Positions 10,032 through 19,043 are shown, counted from the stretch's first letter. The stretch is 64,000 nt of DNA from an uncultured Eubacteriales bacterium (GCA_902767565.1 CACXHY010000001.1:1-64000); one strand, 5' to 3'. Notes: generated by a model not told the origin, from the letters alone. Numbers and translations: made by a program.

Positions 10032-11254
10032 ACACGGCGGAACACGCGGCGCCCCGGATCGCAAAGGCCACCCTGGCTGACCTTGACGCGGTATTCCGGA
10101 TCGTGCAGGAGACCATCGACACGGTCTACCCCCGCTACTGTCCGGCGGGGGCCGTTGCCTTCTTCAAGGCGCATCACAGTTCGGAGCGCATTGCCGCGGA
10201 CATCGCCGCGGGCAAGGTGCATCTGCTGCTCAGCGGCGGTTCCGCGATCGGCACCGTCACCCTGGACGGCCGCCATGTCCATCGCCTGTTTGTCCTCAGG
10301 GAATACCAGGGCAAAGGGTGCGGCACCGCTCTGATGGACTTTGCGGAGGAGACCCTGGCAGCCGCGCACGGGACGGCCGAACTGGACGCTTCCCTCCCCG
10401 CCAAAGCGTTTTATCTGCGGCGGGGCTACACCGTGCTCCGATCCGTTTCGCAGGAGACGGAGAACGGGGATCATCTCTGTTACGACGTGATGCGGAAAGA
10501 CCTGAGACCCGTCCTCCGCGCGGACGAGACGCTGGAGGACCTGCAGCTGGGCGGCCTGCGCATCCTGCAGAAGAAGCAGGGGTTCCGTTATGGCATGGAC
10601 AGCGTGCTGCTGGCGGATTTCGCGCGGATCGGCCCGGGCGACGCCTTTGCCGATCTCGGCACCGGCACGGGCATCCTTCCGCTGCTGCTGATAGGCCGGG
10701 GCAAGGGGCGGTACTGTGAAGCCGTTGAGCTTCAGCCGGAGTATGCCGGGATGGCGGAGCGGTCCATGTCGCTGAACGGGCTTTCGGACCGGGTGCGGGT
10801 GCACTGTGCCGACGTGCGGGAAGCCCCTGCGCTGCTGGGTCCCTGCAGCGTGGACGCCGTGGTGTGCAATCCGCCCTACGGCCTGCCGGGCACCACCCTA
10901 CGGAATCCGTCCCCCGAGACGGATACCGCCCGGCACCTGGACGGGGACGGGCTCCTGCCCTGGTTCCGGGCGGCGCACCGGATCCTGCGGGGCAAGGGAC
11001 GGCTGAGTCTCGTCTTCCCGGCGCCCCGGATGCTGGAGCTGGCGGACCTGCTGCGGGAAGCCCGGCTGACCCCCAAGCGCTTCCGCCTGGTCTATCCCCG
11101 GGCGGACAGGCCAGCGAACCTGGTGCTGCTGGAAGCGGTGAAGGACGGGAAGCCCATGCTCCACCCGGAGCCGCCGCTGATCGTGTATGAGGCGGACGGC
11201 TCCATGACACCGGAACTGAAAAGGATCTATCACCTGGAGGGCGATTCGGATTGA
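10028..11254 (+). CDS. Fusion: GNAT acetyltransferase + TrmN6-like methyltransferase
   Basis: Protein of 408 residues made of two enzymes. Residues about 8-155 form a GNAT N-acetyltransferase, with the acetyl-CoA loop LREYQGKGCGTALMDFAE and a FYLRRGY end. Residues about 170-400 form an S-adenosylmethionine methyltransferase of the tRNA1(Val) adenine-37 N6 type (TrmN6/YfiC): GMDSVLLADFA, the motif I glycines in DLGTGTG, and the catalytic NPPY tetrapeptide. TTG 10028 overlaps the previous stop (TTGA) and has GAGGAGG upstream. TrmN6 is usually a free-standing protein of about 245 residues. The acetyl acceptor is unknown. No stop or ribosome site separates the two halves. Confidence 0.85.
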   Translation: MNTAEHAAPRIAKATLADLDAVFRIVQETIDTVYPRYCPAGAVAFFKAHHSSERIAADIAAGKVHLLLSGGSAIGTVTLDGRHVHRLFVLREYQGKGCGTALMDFAEETLAAAHGTAELDASLPAKAFYLRRGYTVLRSVSQETENGDHLCYDVMRKDLRPVLRADETLEDLQLGGLRILQKKQGFRYGMDSVLLADFARIGPGDAFADLGTGTGILPLLLIGRGKGRYCEAVELQPEYAGMAERSMSLNGLSDRVRVHCADVREAPALLGPCSVDAVVCNPPYGLPGTTLRNPSPETDTARHLDGDGLLPWFRAAHRILRGKGRLSLVFPAPRMLELADLLREARLTPKRFRLVYPRADRPANLVLLEAVKDGKPMLHPEPPLIVYEADGSMTPELKRIYHLEGDSD

Positions 11255-12492
11255 AGGATCGGCAGACGACCGCCATCGTCGGCGGAGGCGCGGCAGGCTT
11301 GGCCGCCGCTTTCGCGGCCTGTGTCCGCGGGGACAGGGTGGCGGTGTACGAGCGCATGGACAGGGTCGGCAAAAAAATGCTGGCCACCGGCAACGGGCGC
11401 GGCAACCTGATGAACAGCGGCGACCCCCGGTATCCCGGCGGCGGCGATTTCGCGCGGCGCGTTTTTGAAGCCTGCGGCCCCGATGACCTCCGGCTGTTCT
11501 GGGGCCGGCTCGGCCTGCGGATCGCCGAGGAGGAGGACGGCCGCTGCTATCCCATCACGCGGCAGGCCTCCACGATCCTTGACACGCTGCGCTTCCATCT
11601 GGAAGTTCCCTCCGTGTCCTTCCTGACCGGCACCCGCGTGACCGGGCTGAGGCGGGACGGGGAGATGTGGCGCGTGACATCGGACGCGGGAGAGCGCGCG
11701 TTCCGCCGGGTCATCGTCTGCGGAGGCGGCATGGCCCAGCCGAAGCTGGGCAGCGACGGCAGCGCCTATGCCCTGCTGTCGTCCCTCGGCCACCGGCTGG
11801 TACGGCCCCGGCCTGCCCTGACGCCCATCGAGACGGATCCCGCGCCGATCAGGGGGCTTGCCGGCATCCGCGTCCGCTGCGGGGTCCGCGTGATGCGGGA
11901 CAGCGCGTGTCTCCACGAGGAGCGGGGCGAGCTGCTCTTCACCGAGCACGGAGTCAGCGGCATCTGCGTCATGCAGAGCGCCCGCTGGGCCGCGCCGGAC
12001 ACGGTGCTGGCCATCGACCTGACGGACGGCGCCGATCCGGACAGCATCCTGCAAGCCCTGACGGCGCGGCGCGATGTCACCTGGCGGGCGCATCCCGCGG
12101 AACGCCTGCTCACAGGCCTGCTGCCGCCCCGGCTGGCCGAGCGGGTCATGGAAGCCGCCGGCGTCCGCATCCGGGACAGGCGCACGGACGATCTCCCGGA
12201 CGAGGAGCTGCGCAGGCTGGCGGAGACCCTCCGCGGTTTCAAACTGCGCGTTCGCGGGGCAAAGGGATTTGACGCCGCGCAGGTCACCGCCGGCGGCATC
12301 GCGACCGACGGTTTTGACCCTGCCACCCTGCGCTCGAAGCTGGCGCCTGGGATCCACGCAGCCGGCGAGATCCTGGACGTGGACGGCGACTGCGGAGGCT
12401 TCAACCTCATGTTTGCCTTCGCCGGCGGACTCCTGGCCGGCTGGGACGGAAACGGGATCATCGAAGCATTGAAAAGAGGTCCGACGGTATGA
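11251..12492 (+). CDS. FAD-dependent oxidoreductase, HI0933/BaiN family
   Basis: Flavoprotein of 413 residues. An N-terminal dinucleotide-binding motif (VGGGAAGLAAAFAA, about residues 8-21) binds FAD. The family hallmarks KKMLATGNGRGNLMN and, near the C-terminus, an AGEILDVDGDCGGFNL segment are present. Members are called NAD(P)/FAD-dependent oxidoreductase or BaiN; most have no proven substrate, so a bile-acid role should not be assumed. The start is TTG 11251, overlapping the previous stop by four bases. The gene also overlaps tex downstream by four bases, placing it firmly inside the uvrA-tex cluster. Confidence 0.88.
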   Translation: MKDRQTTAIVGGGAAGLAAAFAACVRGDRVAVYERMDRVGKKMLATGNGRGNLMNSGDPRYPGGGDFARRVFEACGPDDLRLFWGRLGLRIAEEEDGRCYPITRQASTILDTLRFHLEVPSVSFLTGTRVTGLRRDGEMWRVTSDAGERAFRRVIVCGGGMAQPKLGSDGSAYALLSSLGHRLVRPRPALTPIETDPAPIRGLAGIRVRCGVRVMRDSACLHEERGELLFTEHGVSGICVMQSARWAAPDTVLAIDLTDGADPDSILQALTARRDVTWRAHPAERLLTGLLPPRLAERVMEAAGVRIRDRRTDDLPDEELRRLAETLRGFKLRVRGAKGFDAAQVTAGGIATDGFDPATLRSKLAPGIHAAGEILDVDGDCGGFNLMFAFAGGLLAGWDGNGIIEALKRGPTV

Positions 12493-14633
12493 ACATTGCG
12501 GAAGTCATTGCAAAAGAACTCAGCATCCAGCCCTGGCAGGTGCAGGCGGTCATCGAGCTGCTGGACGAGGGGGCCACGGTGCCCTTCATCGCCCGCTATC
12601 GCAAGGAAAAGCACGGGGAGCTGGACGACACCAAGCTCCGCGACCTGGCCGAACGTCTGACCCAGCTGCGCAACCTGGAACAGCGCCGCGAGGAGATCAG
12701 CGAGAGCCTGAAGAATCTGGAGAAGTGGACGGAGGAGCTGCAGAAGGAGCTGGACGGCGCGCTCACCATGGCGCGGCTGGAGGACATTTACCGTCCCTAT
12801 CGCCCGAAGCGCCGCACCCGGGCCATGATCGCGAAGGAGAAGGGGCTGGAGCCGCTGGCAGATGTGCTGCTGCTGCAGCTGCCCAACCGGAAAACGCCGG
12901 CCGATCTCGCCGCGGATTATGTGGACGCGGAGAAGGGCGTGGAGAGCGCGGACGACGCCATCCACGGCGCCATGGACATCATCGCCGAGCGGGTCTCGGA
13001 CGACGCGGCAGTCCGCGACCGGCTCAAGCGCATGTACGGCCGGGAATGCCAGATCAAGACCGTTGCCGCCCAGGATCAGGACAGCGTATACCGCATGTAT
13101 TACGATTACGCCGAGCCCCTGCGGTCCATGCCCTCGCACCGGGTGCTGGCCATGGACCGCGGCGAGAAGGAGGGCTGGCTGAAGGTGGCCCTGCAGGTGG
13201 ACGAAGCCCACGCCCATGCGGACACCCGGCAGGGCTGGGTCATCCAGACCGGGTCGCCCTGTTCCGAGCTGGTGCAGGCCGCCTGCGACGACGCCTACGA
13301 CCGGCTGATCGCCCCCTCTCTGGACACGGAGCTGCGGAACGCCCTCACGGACCGGGCGCAGGAAGCGGCGATCGGCGTGTTCGCGATGAACCTCCGTCCC
13401 CTGCTGATGCAGCCGCCGGTGCGGGGCCGGGTCGTGATGGGACTGGATCCGGGCATCGCCCACGGGTGCAAGATCGCCGTGGTGGATCCCACGGGCAGGG
13501 TGCTGGACACGGGCGTGGTGTATCCCCTCCCCCACCAGCGCCCGGACGCCGCCCGCAGGACCGTCATGGACATGATCCGCAAATGGGGCGTCAGCGTCGC
13601 CGCCATCGGCAACGGCACCGCGAGCCGTGAAACGGAGCAGTTCTTCGTGTCCGTGATGAAGGCGATGGACCTCGGAGAAGGGCTGAAATACATGATCGTT
13701 TCCGAGGCGGGTGCCTCGGTGTATTCCGCCTCCAGGCTGGCCGCGGAGGAGTTCCCCCAGTTCGACGTGAACCTGCGGTCGGCGATATCCATCGCGCGGC
13801 GGCTGCAGGATCCGCTGGCAGAGCTGGTCAAGATCGACCCCAAGGCCATCGGCGTGGGACAGTATCAGCACGATCTGAAAGAGGCGGAGCTGGACCACGC
13901 TCTGGACGGTGTGGTGGAGGACTGCGTGAACGCGGTGGGCGTGGACGTGAACACAGCCAGCGTATCCCTGCTGAGCCATGTGGCGGGCATCAACGCCACC
14001 GTCGCGAAGAACATCGTGGCCTACCGGGAGGAAAACGGGCCGTTCAAGAGCCGGGCCGGGCTGAAGAAGGTGCCGCGGCTGGGACCCAAGGCCTTTGAAC
14101 AGGCGGCGGGCTTCCTGCGGGTGCCCGACGCAAAGGACGTGCTGGAAAACACCGGCGTCCATCCCGAAAGCTACGATGCCGCCCGGGCCCTGCTGAAGCG
14201 CTTCGGCCTCACCGCCACGGACGCTGCCGGCGGCAGACTGAAGGCCGCCGCAGAGGCCGTGGGATACGGGACGCTGGCCAGGGAGCTGGATGTGGGCGAG
14301 CCCACCCTGCGGGACATCGTCACGGAGCTGAACAAGCCCGGCCGGGATCCCCGCGACGAACTGCCACCGCCCATCCTGCGGGCCGACGTGCTGGATATGG
14401 ATGACCTGAAGAGCGGCATGGAACTCACCGGCACCGTCCGCAACGTCACCGATTTCGGCGCCTTCGTGGACATCGGCGTCCACCGGGACGGACTGGTGCA
14501 CGTCAGTCAGTTCACCCGTTATGTGAAGCATCCCTCCGAGATGGTGCGGGTGGGAGACGTGGTGACCGTCTGGGTCACGGAGGTGGACAAGCAGAAGAAC
14601 CGGATCAGCCTCACCATGCGGAAGCCGAAGTGA
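12489..14633 (+). CDS. tex: Tex family RNA-binding protein
   Basis: Transcription accessory protein Tex, 714 residues, full length. Order of domains: N-terminal helical region starting with AEVIAKELSIQPWQVQAVIELL and a PFIARYRKE segment, a YqgF/RNase H-like fold around VVMGLDPGIAHGCKIAVVD, helix-hairpin-helix repeats (LLSHVAGINATVAKNIVAYREENG), and a C-terminal S1 RNA-binding domain (GMELTGTVRNVTDFGAFVDIG) running almost to the end. The ATG overlaps the preceding stop (ATGA). It is the last gene of the cluster, followed by a terminator at 14707-14741. Tex binds RNA and is implicated in transcription-complex handling. Confidence 0.96.
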   Translation: MNIAEVIAKELSIQPWQVQAVIELLDEGATVPFIARYRKEKHGELDDTKLRDLAERLTQLRNLEQRREEISESLKNLEKWTEELQKELDGALTMARLEDIYRPYRPKRRTRAMIAKEKGLEPLADVLLLQLPNRKTPADLAADYVDAEKGVESADDAIHGAMDIIAERVSDDAAVRDRLKRMYGRECQIKTVAAQDQDSVYRMYYDYAEPLRSMPSHRVLAMDRGEKEGWLKVALQVDEAHAHADTRQGWVIQTGSPCSELVQAACDDAYDRLIAPSLDTELRNALTDRAQEAAIGVFAMNLRPLLMQPPVRGRVVMGLDPGIAHGCKIAVVDPTGRVLDTGVVYPLPHQRPDAARRTVMDMIRKWGVSVAAIGNGTASRETEQFFVSVMKAMDLGEGLKYMIVSEAGASVYSASRLAAEEFPQFDVNLRSAISIARRLQDPLAELVKIDPKAIGVGQYQHDLKEAELDHALDGVVEDCVNAVGVDVNTASVSLLSHVAGINATVAKNIVAYREENGPFKSRAGLKKVPRLGPKAFEQAAGFLRVPDAKDVLENTGVHPESYDAARALLKRFGLTATDAAGGRLKAAAEAVGYGTLARELDVGEPTLRDIVTELNKPGRDPRDELPPPILRADVLDMDDLKSGMELTGTVRNVTDFGAFVDIGVHRDGLVHVSQFTRYVKHPSEMVRVGDVVTVWVTEVDKQKNRISLTMRKPK

Positions 14634-14677
14634 CCGCGCGCCGCCGCGCGCAGTACATCGCAGGAACAGCCGCAGCC

Positions 14678-14706
14678 TTGTCAATTGCTTTCTCTTGTGC
14701 TAAGAT
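14678..14706 (+). promoter_or_regulatory. Promoter for the CoA-transferase
   Basis: TTGTCA (14678-14683), 17-base spacer, TAAGAT (14701-14706). The predicted start point, about 14713, lies inside the left arm of the hairpin at 14707-14736. Confidence 0.65.
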
Positions 14707-14741
14707 GCATCTGCATTCCGGTCGGGATGCGGATGCTTTTT
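14707..14741 (+). terminator. Terminator of the uvrA-tex cluster, overlapping a promoter
   Basis: Thirteen-base-pair stem (14707-14719 with 14724-14736, two G-T wobbles), loop GGTC, then TTTTTGTG. Transcripts arriving from tex carry the whole stem. Transcripts starting from the adjacent promoter lack about half of the left arm, so they should escape it. Confidence 0.75.
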
Positions 14742-14763
14742 GTGTTTGGAGGAAGCTGCACCG

Positions 14764-16275
14764 ATGTTCCAGATCATGTCCGCGGACGAGGCCATCCGCA
14801 TGATCCCAGACGGGGCCTGCATCTGCGTCAACTCCTTTGTGGGCATTGAGAACCCCGTGGAGCTTCACGAAGCCATCGGGCGGCGCTACGCCGAGACCCG
14901 CTCCCCGGGCCATCTGACCGTCATCTCCTCCGCCGGTTTCGGCGTGTGGGACGAGGACCGGGCCGCTGAGGGCTACATCCGCGACGGCGCCGTGGACAGG
15001 CTGATCTGCGGTCATTTCGGCGCCATGCCCTCCACCAAGCGCATCATTCTGGAAGACCGGTTCGAAGCCTACAATCTGCCGCTTGGCTGCATCTCCCACG
15101 CGATCCGTGCCCAGGCCGGCGGCCTGCCGGGAGCGCTGTCCAAGGTCGGGCTGGACATCTTTGTGGATCCCCGGCGCGAAGGCCCGGGCATCAACCGCAT
15201 CTCCACCGACACCTCGCTGGTGAAGCTGGTGGAGGTGGACGGAGAAGAGTTCCTCTACTACAAGCTGCCGAAGATCACCACCGCCCTGATCAAGGGCACG
15301 GCGGCGGATCCCAAGGGCAACATCTCCTTCGACGACATGTACATGTCCGGCGACGCGCTCTCCATCTGTCAGGCCACCAAGGCCAACGGCGGCAAGGTCA
15401 TCGTGCAGGTGGACCGGCTGGTGGAGATCCCCTCACGCCCGAGAAACGCCATCATCCCGGGCTGCCTGGTAGACGCCATCGTGGTCGTGGAACCCGGATG
15501 GCGGGACGAGGCCTACACCGGACTGACCGGCAGCTTTGAGATCCCTTACAGCGAGTGGTCCGAATGGACGGACCGCATCGAGGCGCTGACCTCCACCCGC
15601 CGCCAGGATTCCACCGCCTCCCGCATCATCGGCCGGCGGGCGGCAAAGGAGCTGCGGAAAGAGGACATCGTCAACGTGGGGATCGGCATCCCGGAGTCCG
15701 TCTCCCATTACGCCCGGAAGAACGGCATGCTGGACCATATCACCCTCACCGTGGAAAGCGGCGGCGTGGGCGGGTTTCCCGCCTCCGGCCCGGTCTTCGG
15801 CGCGATGATCGGCGCGGCCTCGGTCTATGACATGGCCAACCAGTTCGACCTGTACGACAACGGAGGACTGGACATCTGCTTCATGGGCGCGCTGGAGGTG
15901 GACCGGCACGGCAACGTGAACGCCCACCGGGGACCCGGCGCCTTCGCGGGGATCGGCGGGTTCGCCAATATCACCGCCAGAACGCCCACGGTGGTCTTCT
16001 GCATGACCTTCAACACGAAAGGCCTGAACGTCAGCCGGAAGGGCGGCGTGGTGACCATCCACGAGAACGGGACAATCCCCAAGTTCGTGGAGGAAGTGCG
16101 CACGCTCAGCTTTTCCGCCCGTCAGGCGCTGGCGAACGGGCAGCGGGTGCTGTATGTCACAGAGCGCTGCGTCCTGACGCTGACCCCCAACGGTCTCAAG
16201 CTGCTGGAAGTCTATCCGGGTGTGGACGTGGTCCGGGACATCCTCGCGCTCCTGCCCTTCCCGGTGGAGATCTGA
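14764..16275 (+). CDS. Acyl-CoA:carboxylate CoA-transferase, family I
   Basis: Cytoplasmic CoA-transferase of 503 residues with the alpha and beta halves fused, as in propionate CoA-transferase (Pct) and YdiF. The N-terminal half has DGACICVNSFVG. The C-terminal half has NVGIGIPESV and the segment TVESGGVGGFPASG, whose glutamate fits the catalytic glutamate that forms the enzyme-CoA thioester. It moves CoA between acyl-CoAs and short carboxylates in fermentation. Substrates cannot be read from sequence; acetate, propionate, butyrate or 3-ketoacids are all options. The start ATG 14764 follows TTGGAGGAAG. It has its own promoter and terminator, so it is monocistronic. Confidence 0.85.
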   Translation: MFQIMSADEAIRMIPDGACICVNSFVGIENPVELHEAIGRRYAETRSPGHLTVISSAGFGVWDEDRAAEGYIRDGAVDRLICGHFGAMPSTKRIILEDRFEAYNLPLGCISHAIRAQAGGLPGALSKVGLDIFVDPRREGPGINRISTDTSLVKLVEVDGEEFLYYKLPKITTALIKGTAADPKGNISFDDMYMSGDALSICQATKANGGKVIVQVDRLVEIPSRPRNAIIPGCLVDAIVVVEPGWRDEAYTGLTGSFEIPYSEWSEWTDRIEALTSTRRQDSTASRIIGRRAAKELRKEDIVNVGIGIPESVSHYARKNGMLDHITLTVESGGVGGFPASGPVFGAMIGAASVYDMANQFDLYDNGGLDICFMGALEVDRHGNVNAHRGPGAFAGIGGFANITARTPTVVFCMTFNTKGLNVSRKGGVVTIHENGTIPKFVEEVRTLSFSARQALANGQRVLYVTERCVLTLTPNGLKLLEVYPGVDVVRDILALLPFPVEI

Positions 16276-16307
16276 CAGGATCCCGCACAGAACGCCGCAT
16301 GAAATGA

Positions 16308-16333
16308 GCGCGCCGGAGACGGCGCGCCTTTTT
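16308..16333 (+). terminator. Terminator after the CoA-transferase
   Basis: Seven-base-pair stem GCGCGCC/GGCGCGC with loop GGAGAC, followed by CTTTTTG. Confidence 0.8.
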
Positions 16334-16431
16334 GCTCCGTTCCGACGGTGACGCGGGCTGCGGACGGATCCCGGAACGGCAATAAAAGACAGGCAGCCGT
16401 GGATCGGCCGCCTGTCTTTGCGATGCATGCT

Positions 16432-17673
16432 TCAGTTGATGACGGGGTATGCCTCGATCCTGGTATTCGTATTGATCGTGCGGGTGATGCTGCTGGGCCA
16501 GCTGTCGCCCCACTGGCCGCCGCTGGCCACCTGCGAGCCGTTCACATACCACTCGCACCCGTACCCGCCGTTGGCTTTGACGGTGATCTTGGTCCCGCCG
16601 GGAACCGTGCCGCTGGTGGCGTTGCTGTATCCGCCGCCGGAGAAGGTACACCTGACACACGTCACCGTGTAGTACTGCACCTGGGTCGCGGGCGTGGTGA
16701 CGTCGGGCTTGGACGTGGCCTTTCCGGTAAAGATGGGCTCATAGGTCATGGAAGTGTTCAGCATATGGGGCAGGAGCCAGGTCACCTCGCGGTTGGGATA
16801 AAGCTCCGTCTCATCGAACTTCCAGCCGCTGACCGTCTTGCCCCTGGGGATGACGGCCCGGACCTTGGCCGTGACCTGTCCGCCCTGCTCCTGCGCGCCG
16901 GTGGCCCGGTTGGTGTAGTCGTTCGTGAAATCGAACTCGGTGATCCAGCCGCCCGCGCCCTTGGTGCCGGACTTGATGTGGCACAGCTCGCCGTGCTCCG
17001 CCTTCACAAGCAGCCTGTCCCCCGTGCGGCCCGCCAGGATCTGATCCGCGGTCAGGAGCGTCTCCGGCTTTCCCTTGGTGTAGACGATCTCAAAGGTCCA
17101 GTCCCGGTCGGCATGGGTCAGGCGGAAGCTCTTGACCTGATGGTCGAAATCATAGCGGATGCCGTTGATGACCCAGTAATCGATCTTCTGCCCTTTCGGA
17201 ACGGAAGCGCTGATGATCACGTGATCCTCTGCGGTCACCGTCACGGACGTCATCTCCGCGCCTTCCGCCTTGTGGTTCCGCGGATTGGCGCGGTGGATCA
17301 CGCCGCCCGTCACGGTGATCTTGTACTCTCCGTCATCCAGGGTGACCTCCTGCGTGACAGGGACGATATCCGGAGCCGGCGTGGGTTCGGGATCCGGGGC
17401 TGTCTGATCGGGCGCGGTCCGGGACAGATACCGCCAGAGCACATAGCCGGAAACGCCGTTGTATGTCACATAGGCCGCCAGTTCCGTGGATTTTTCCGGG
17501 TCGGGCGTCACGGCTTCGCCCGGGGGGATATAGCCGATGGGGTCGTTGGTGTATTCGTCGCGGATGGTGAGGGCCAGGTCTCCGTCCGTCTTAACATAGA
17601 AAGTGTCAGCCTGAGCGGAAACCGCAAAAACGATCAGCGCCATCACCGCGATCAGCAGCCGGGTTCGCTTCAT
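16432..17673 (-). CDS. Secreted protein of unknown function, SH3-like N-terminus (paralogue 1)
   Basis: Not recognised as a named family. It is 413 residues with a signal peptide (MKRTRLLIAVMALIVFAVSAQA). Residues about 22-85 look like a bacterial SH3-type module (TFYVKTDGDLALTIRD ... AAYVTYNGVSGYVLWRYLS). A proline-rich linker (about 86-110) follows, then beta-rich sequence and a region containing EYxWxVN-like lysin/glycine motifs; the last ~60 residues include VRCTFSGGGYSNATSG and end TRIEAYPVIN. The neighbour at 17708 is a clear paralogue in the same order of parts. The start at 17673 is set by AAAGGA eight bases upstream; longer in-frame starts would destroy the signal peptide. A cell-wall or polymer-binding role is a guess. 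Confidence 0.75.
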   Translation of the reverse strand: MKRTRLLIAVMALIVFAVSAQADTFYVKTDGDLALTIRDEYTNDPIGYIPPGEAVTPDPEKSTELAAYVTYNGVSGYVLWRYLSRTAPDQTAPDPEPTPAPDIVPVTQEVTLDDGEYKITVTGGVIHRANPRNHKAEGAEMTSVTVTAEDHVIISASVPKGQKIDYWVINGIRYDFDHQVKSFRLTHADRDWTFEIVYTKGKPETLLTADQILAGRTGDRLLVKAEHGELCHIKSGTKGAGGWITEFDFTNDYTNRATGAQEQGGQVTAKVRAVIPRGKTVSGWKFDETELYPNREVTWLLPHMLNTSMTYEPIFTGKATSKPDVTTPATQVQYYTVTCVRCTFSGGGYSNATSGTVPGGTKITVKANGGYGCEWYVNGSQVASGGQWGDSWPSSITRTINTNTRIEAYPVIN

Positions 17674-17707
17674 TGCAAACATCCTTTCCGAAAGATCGGT
17701 CATCCTG

Positions 17708-18868
17708 TCAGTTGATGATCATGTACGCCTCGATGACGGTGTTCTGGACGATCTTGCGATCCAGCGTATAGCCCTCATACAGCCAGTCCGCGCCGGTCAG
17801 GACCACGCTGCCGTTGACCCTCCACGTGCAATCATAGACACTCTCCGCATGGATCTGGGTCCCGATGGGCACCTCGCCGTAGGTCGCGCCGGTGTAGCCT
17901 CCGCCGGTGAAGGTGCAGTTGATGCACCGCACCGTGACCTTCGGCAGTTCGGCATCGGGATCCGTGCCGAGGATGGGCTCATACGTCATGGGCGTGTTCA
18001 GGGACCGCACCACCAGCTGCCGGATGGAAGCGTCGGGATAGAACTCCGTCTCGTCGAACTTCCAGCCGATGACGAACTGGTCCCACGGCACCACGGCCCG
18101 GATCCGGACGCTGATCTGGCCGCCCGGCTCCTTGTAACGGGTCTTCTGGTTCTGATAGTCCTTCGTGAACGTGAACTGCTTGCGCCAGTCGTTGGCCGGG
18201 TTTCCGGCGGCATCCACGTGGCTGAGCTCGGCCTTGACGCCGCGGACCACCAGCGTCTCGCCGGTGCGCATCGCCTGGATCTCTTCGGGCGTCAGCAGGG
18301 TCTTCGCGTCGCTGTCGGTATAGACGATCTCGATGTCCCATGCGCGGTCGGCCTTCTCCACGCGTACGCTGCTCACGTCCTCCAGGAAATCATAGCGCAC
18401 GCCGTTGAAGACCCAGTATGCCACCTGTTTCCCCTCGGGGATCTCGGCGTTCACGGTCAGCGTCTCGCCGTCGCCCGTGACCGTGCCGCCGGTGACGGAA
18501 ACGGCGTATCCGTTCTGGTTCAGGGACGTGCCCGTTTCAGGCTGCGCGGCCGGTTCCGGTGCCGGTTCGGGTTCGGGCTCGGTCGTTCCCGCCGCCGGAT
18601 CCTGGAAGGAGAGATAACGCCACAGCACATAGCCGGACTGTCCTTCGTAGGTCACGTAGGCATACAGGTCCGTGGACTTGTAGGGATCGGGCTGCAGCGC
18701 CGTTCCCACGGGAATGCGCCCGATGATCTCGTTGGTGGCGGTGTCGCGGAGGCTGAGGTCAGATCCGTCATCCGTCCGCACGTACATGGTGTCGGCCGAT
18801 CCCGCCACGACGCTGAGGCCAAGCGACAGCACCATGACGAACACCATCAGTTTCAGCAGCTTTCTCAC
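17708..18868 (-). CDS. Secreted protein of unknown function, SH3-like N-terminus (paralogue 2)
   Basis: Secreted protein of 386 residues, paralogue of the gene at 16432, which it precedes by 34 bases in one operon. It has a signal peptide (MRKLLKLMVFVMVLSLGLSVVAGSA), an SH3-like module (MYVRTDDGSDLSLRD ... AYVTYEGQSGYVLWRYLSF), an acidic/proline linker rich in EPEPEPAPEPA, and the same C-terminal beta-rich part (KVTVRCINCTFTGGGYTGATYG, ending NTVIEAYMIIN). The shared blocks are spread along the entire length, so the pair arose by whole-gene duplication. The start is GTG 18868 behind GGAAGGAGG. No function is known to me. Confidence 0.75.
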   Translation of the reverse strand: MRKLLKLMVFVMVLSLGLSVVAGSADTMYVRTDDGSDLSLRDTATNEIIGRIPVGTALQPDPYKSTDLYAYVTYEGQSGYVLWRYLSFQDPAAGTTEPEPEPAPEPAAQPETGTSLNQNGYAVSVTGGTVTGDGETLTVNAEIPEGKQVAYWVFNGVRYDFLEDVSSVRVEKADRAWDIEIVYTDSDAKTLLTPEEIQAMRTGETLVVRGVKAELSHVDAAGNPANDWRKQFTFTKDYQNQKTRYKEPGGQISVRIRAVVPWDQFVIGWKFDETEFYPDASIRQLVVRSLNTPMTYEPILGTDPDAELPKVTVRCINCTFTGGGYTGATYGEVPIGTQIHAESVYDCTWRVNGSVVLTGADWLYEGYTLDRKIVQNTVIEAYMIIN

Positions 18869-18932
18869 TAGAGAACCTCCTTCCGGATCCTGTCGGCGGT
18901 GTATTCTGTTTTGATTGCTTCACCGTGCACCC

Positions 18933-18961
18933 ATTATATCGCAAAGTGCCGGGATTGTCCA
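18933..18961 (-). promoter_or_regulatory. Promoter for the secreted paralogue pair
   Basis: On the minus strand TGGACA (plus 18956-18961), 17-base spacer, perfect TATAAT (plus 18933-18938). It diverges from the rpsM promoter at 19015. Confidence 0.75.
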
Positions 18962-19014
18962 TACTTTTCCGGCCAAAAAGCTTTCGCACGGCGCAAAAAC
19001 CTTCAAATTTACCC

Positions 19015-19043
19015 TTTACAAATCGAACTATCCGTGCTATTAT
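19015..19043 (+). promoter_or_regulatory. Promoter of the rpsM-rplQ operon
   Basis: TTTACA (19015-19020), 17-base spacer, TATTAT (19038-19043), in a locally AT-rich patch. Confidence 0.75.
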
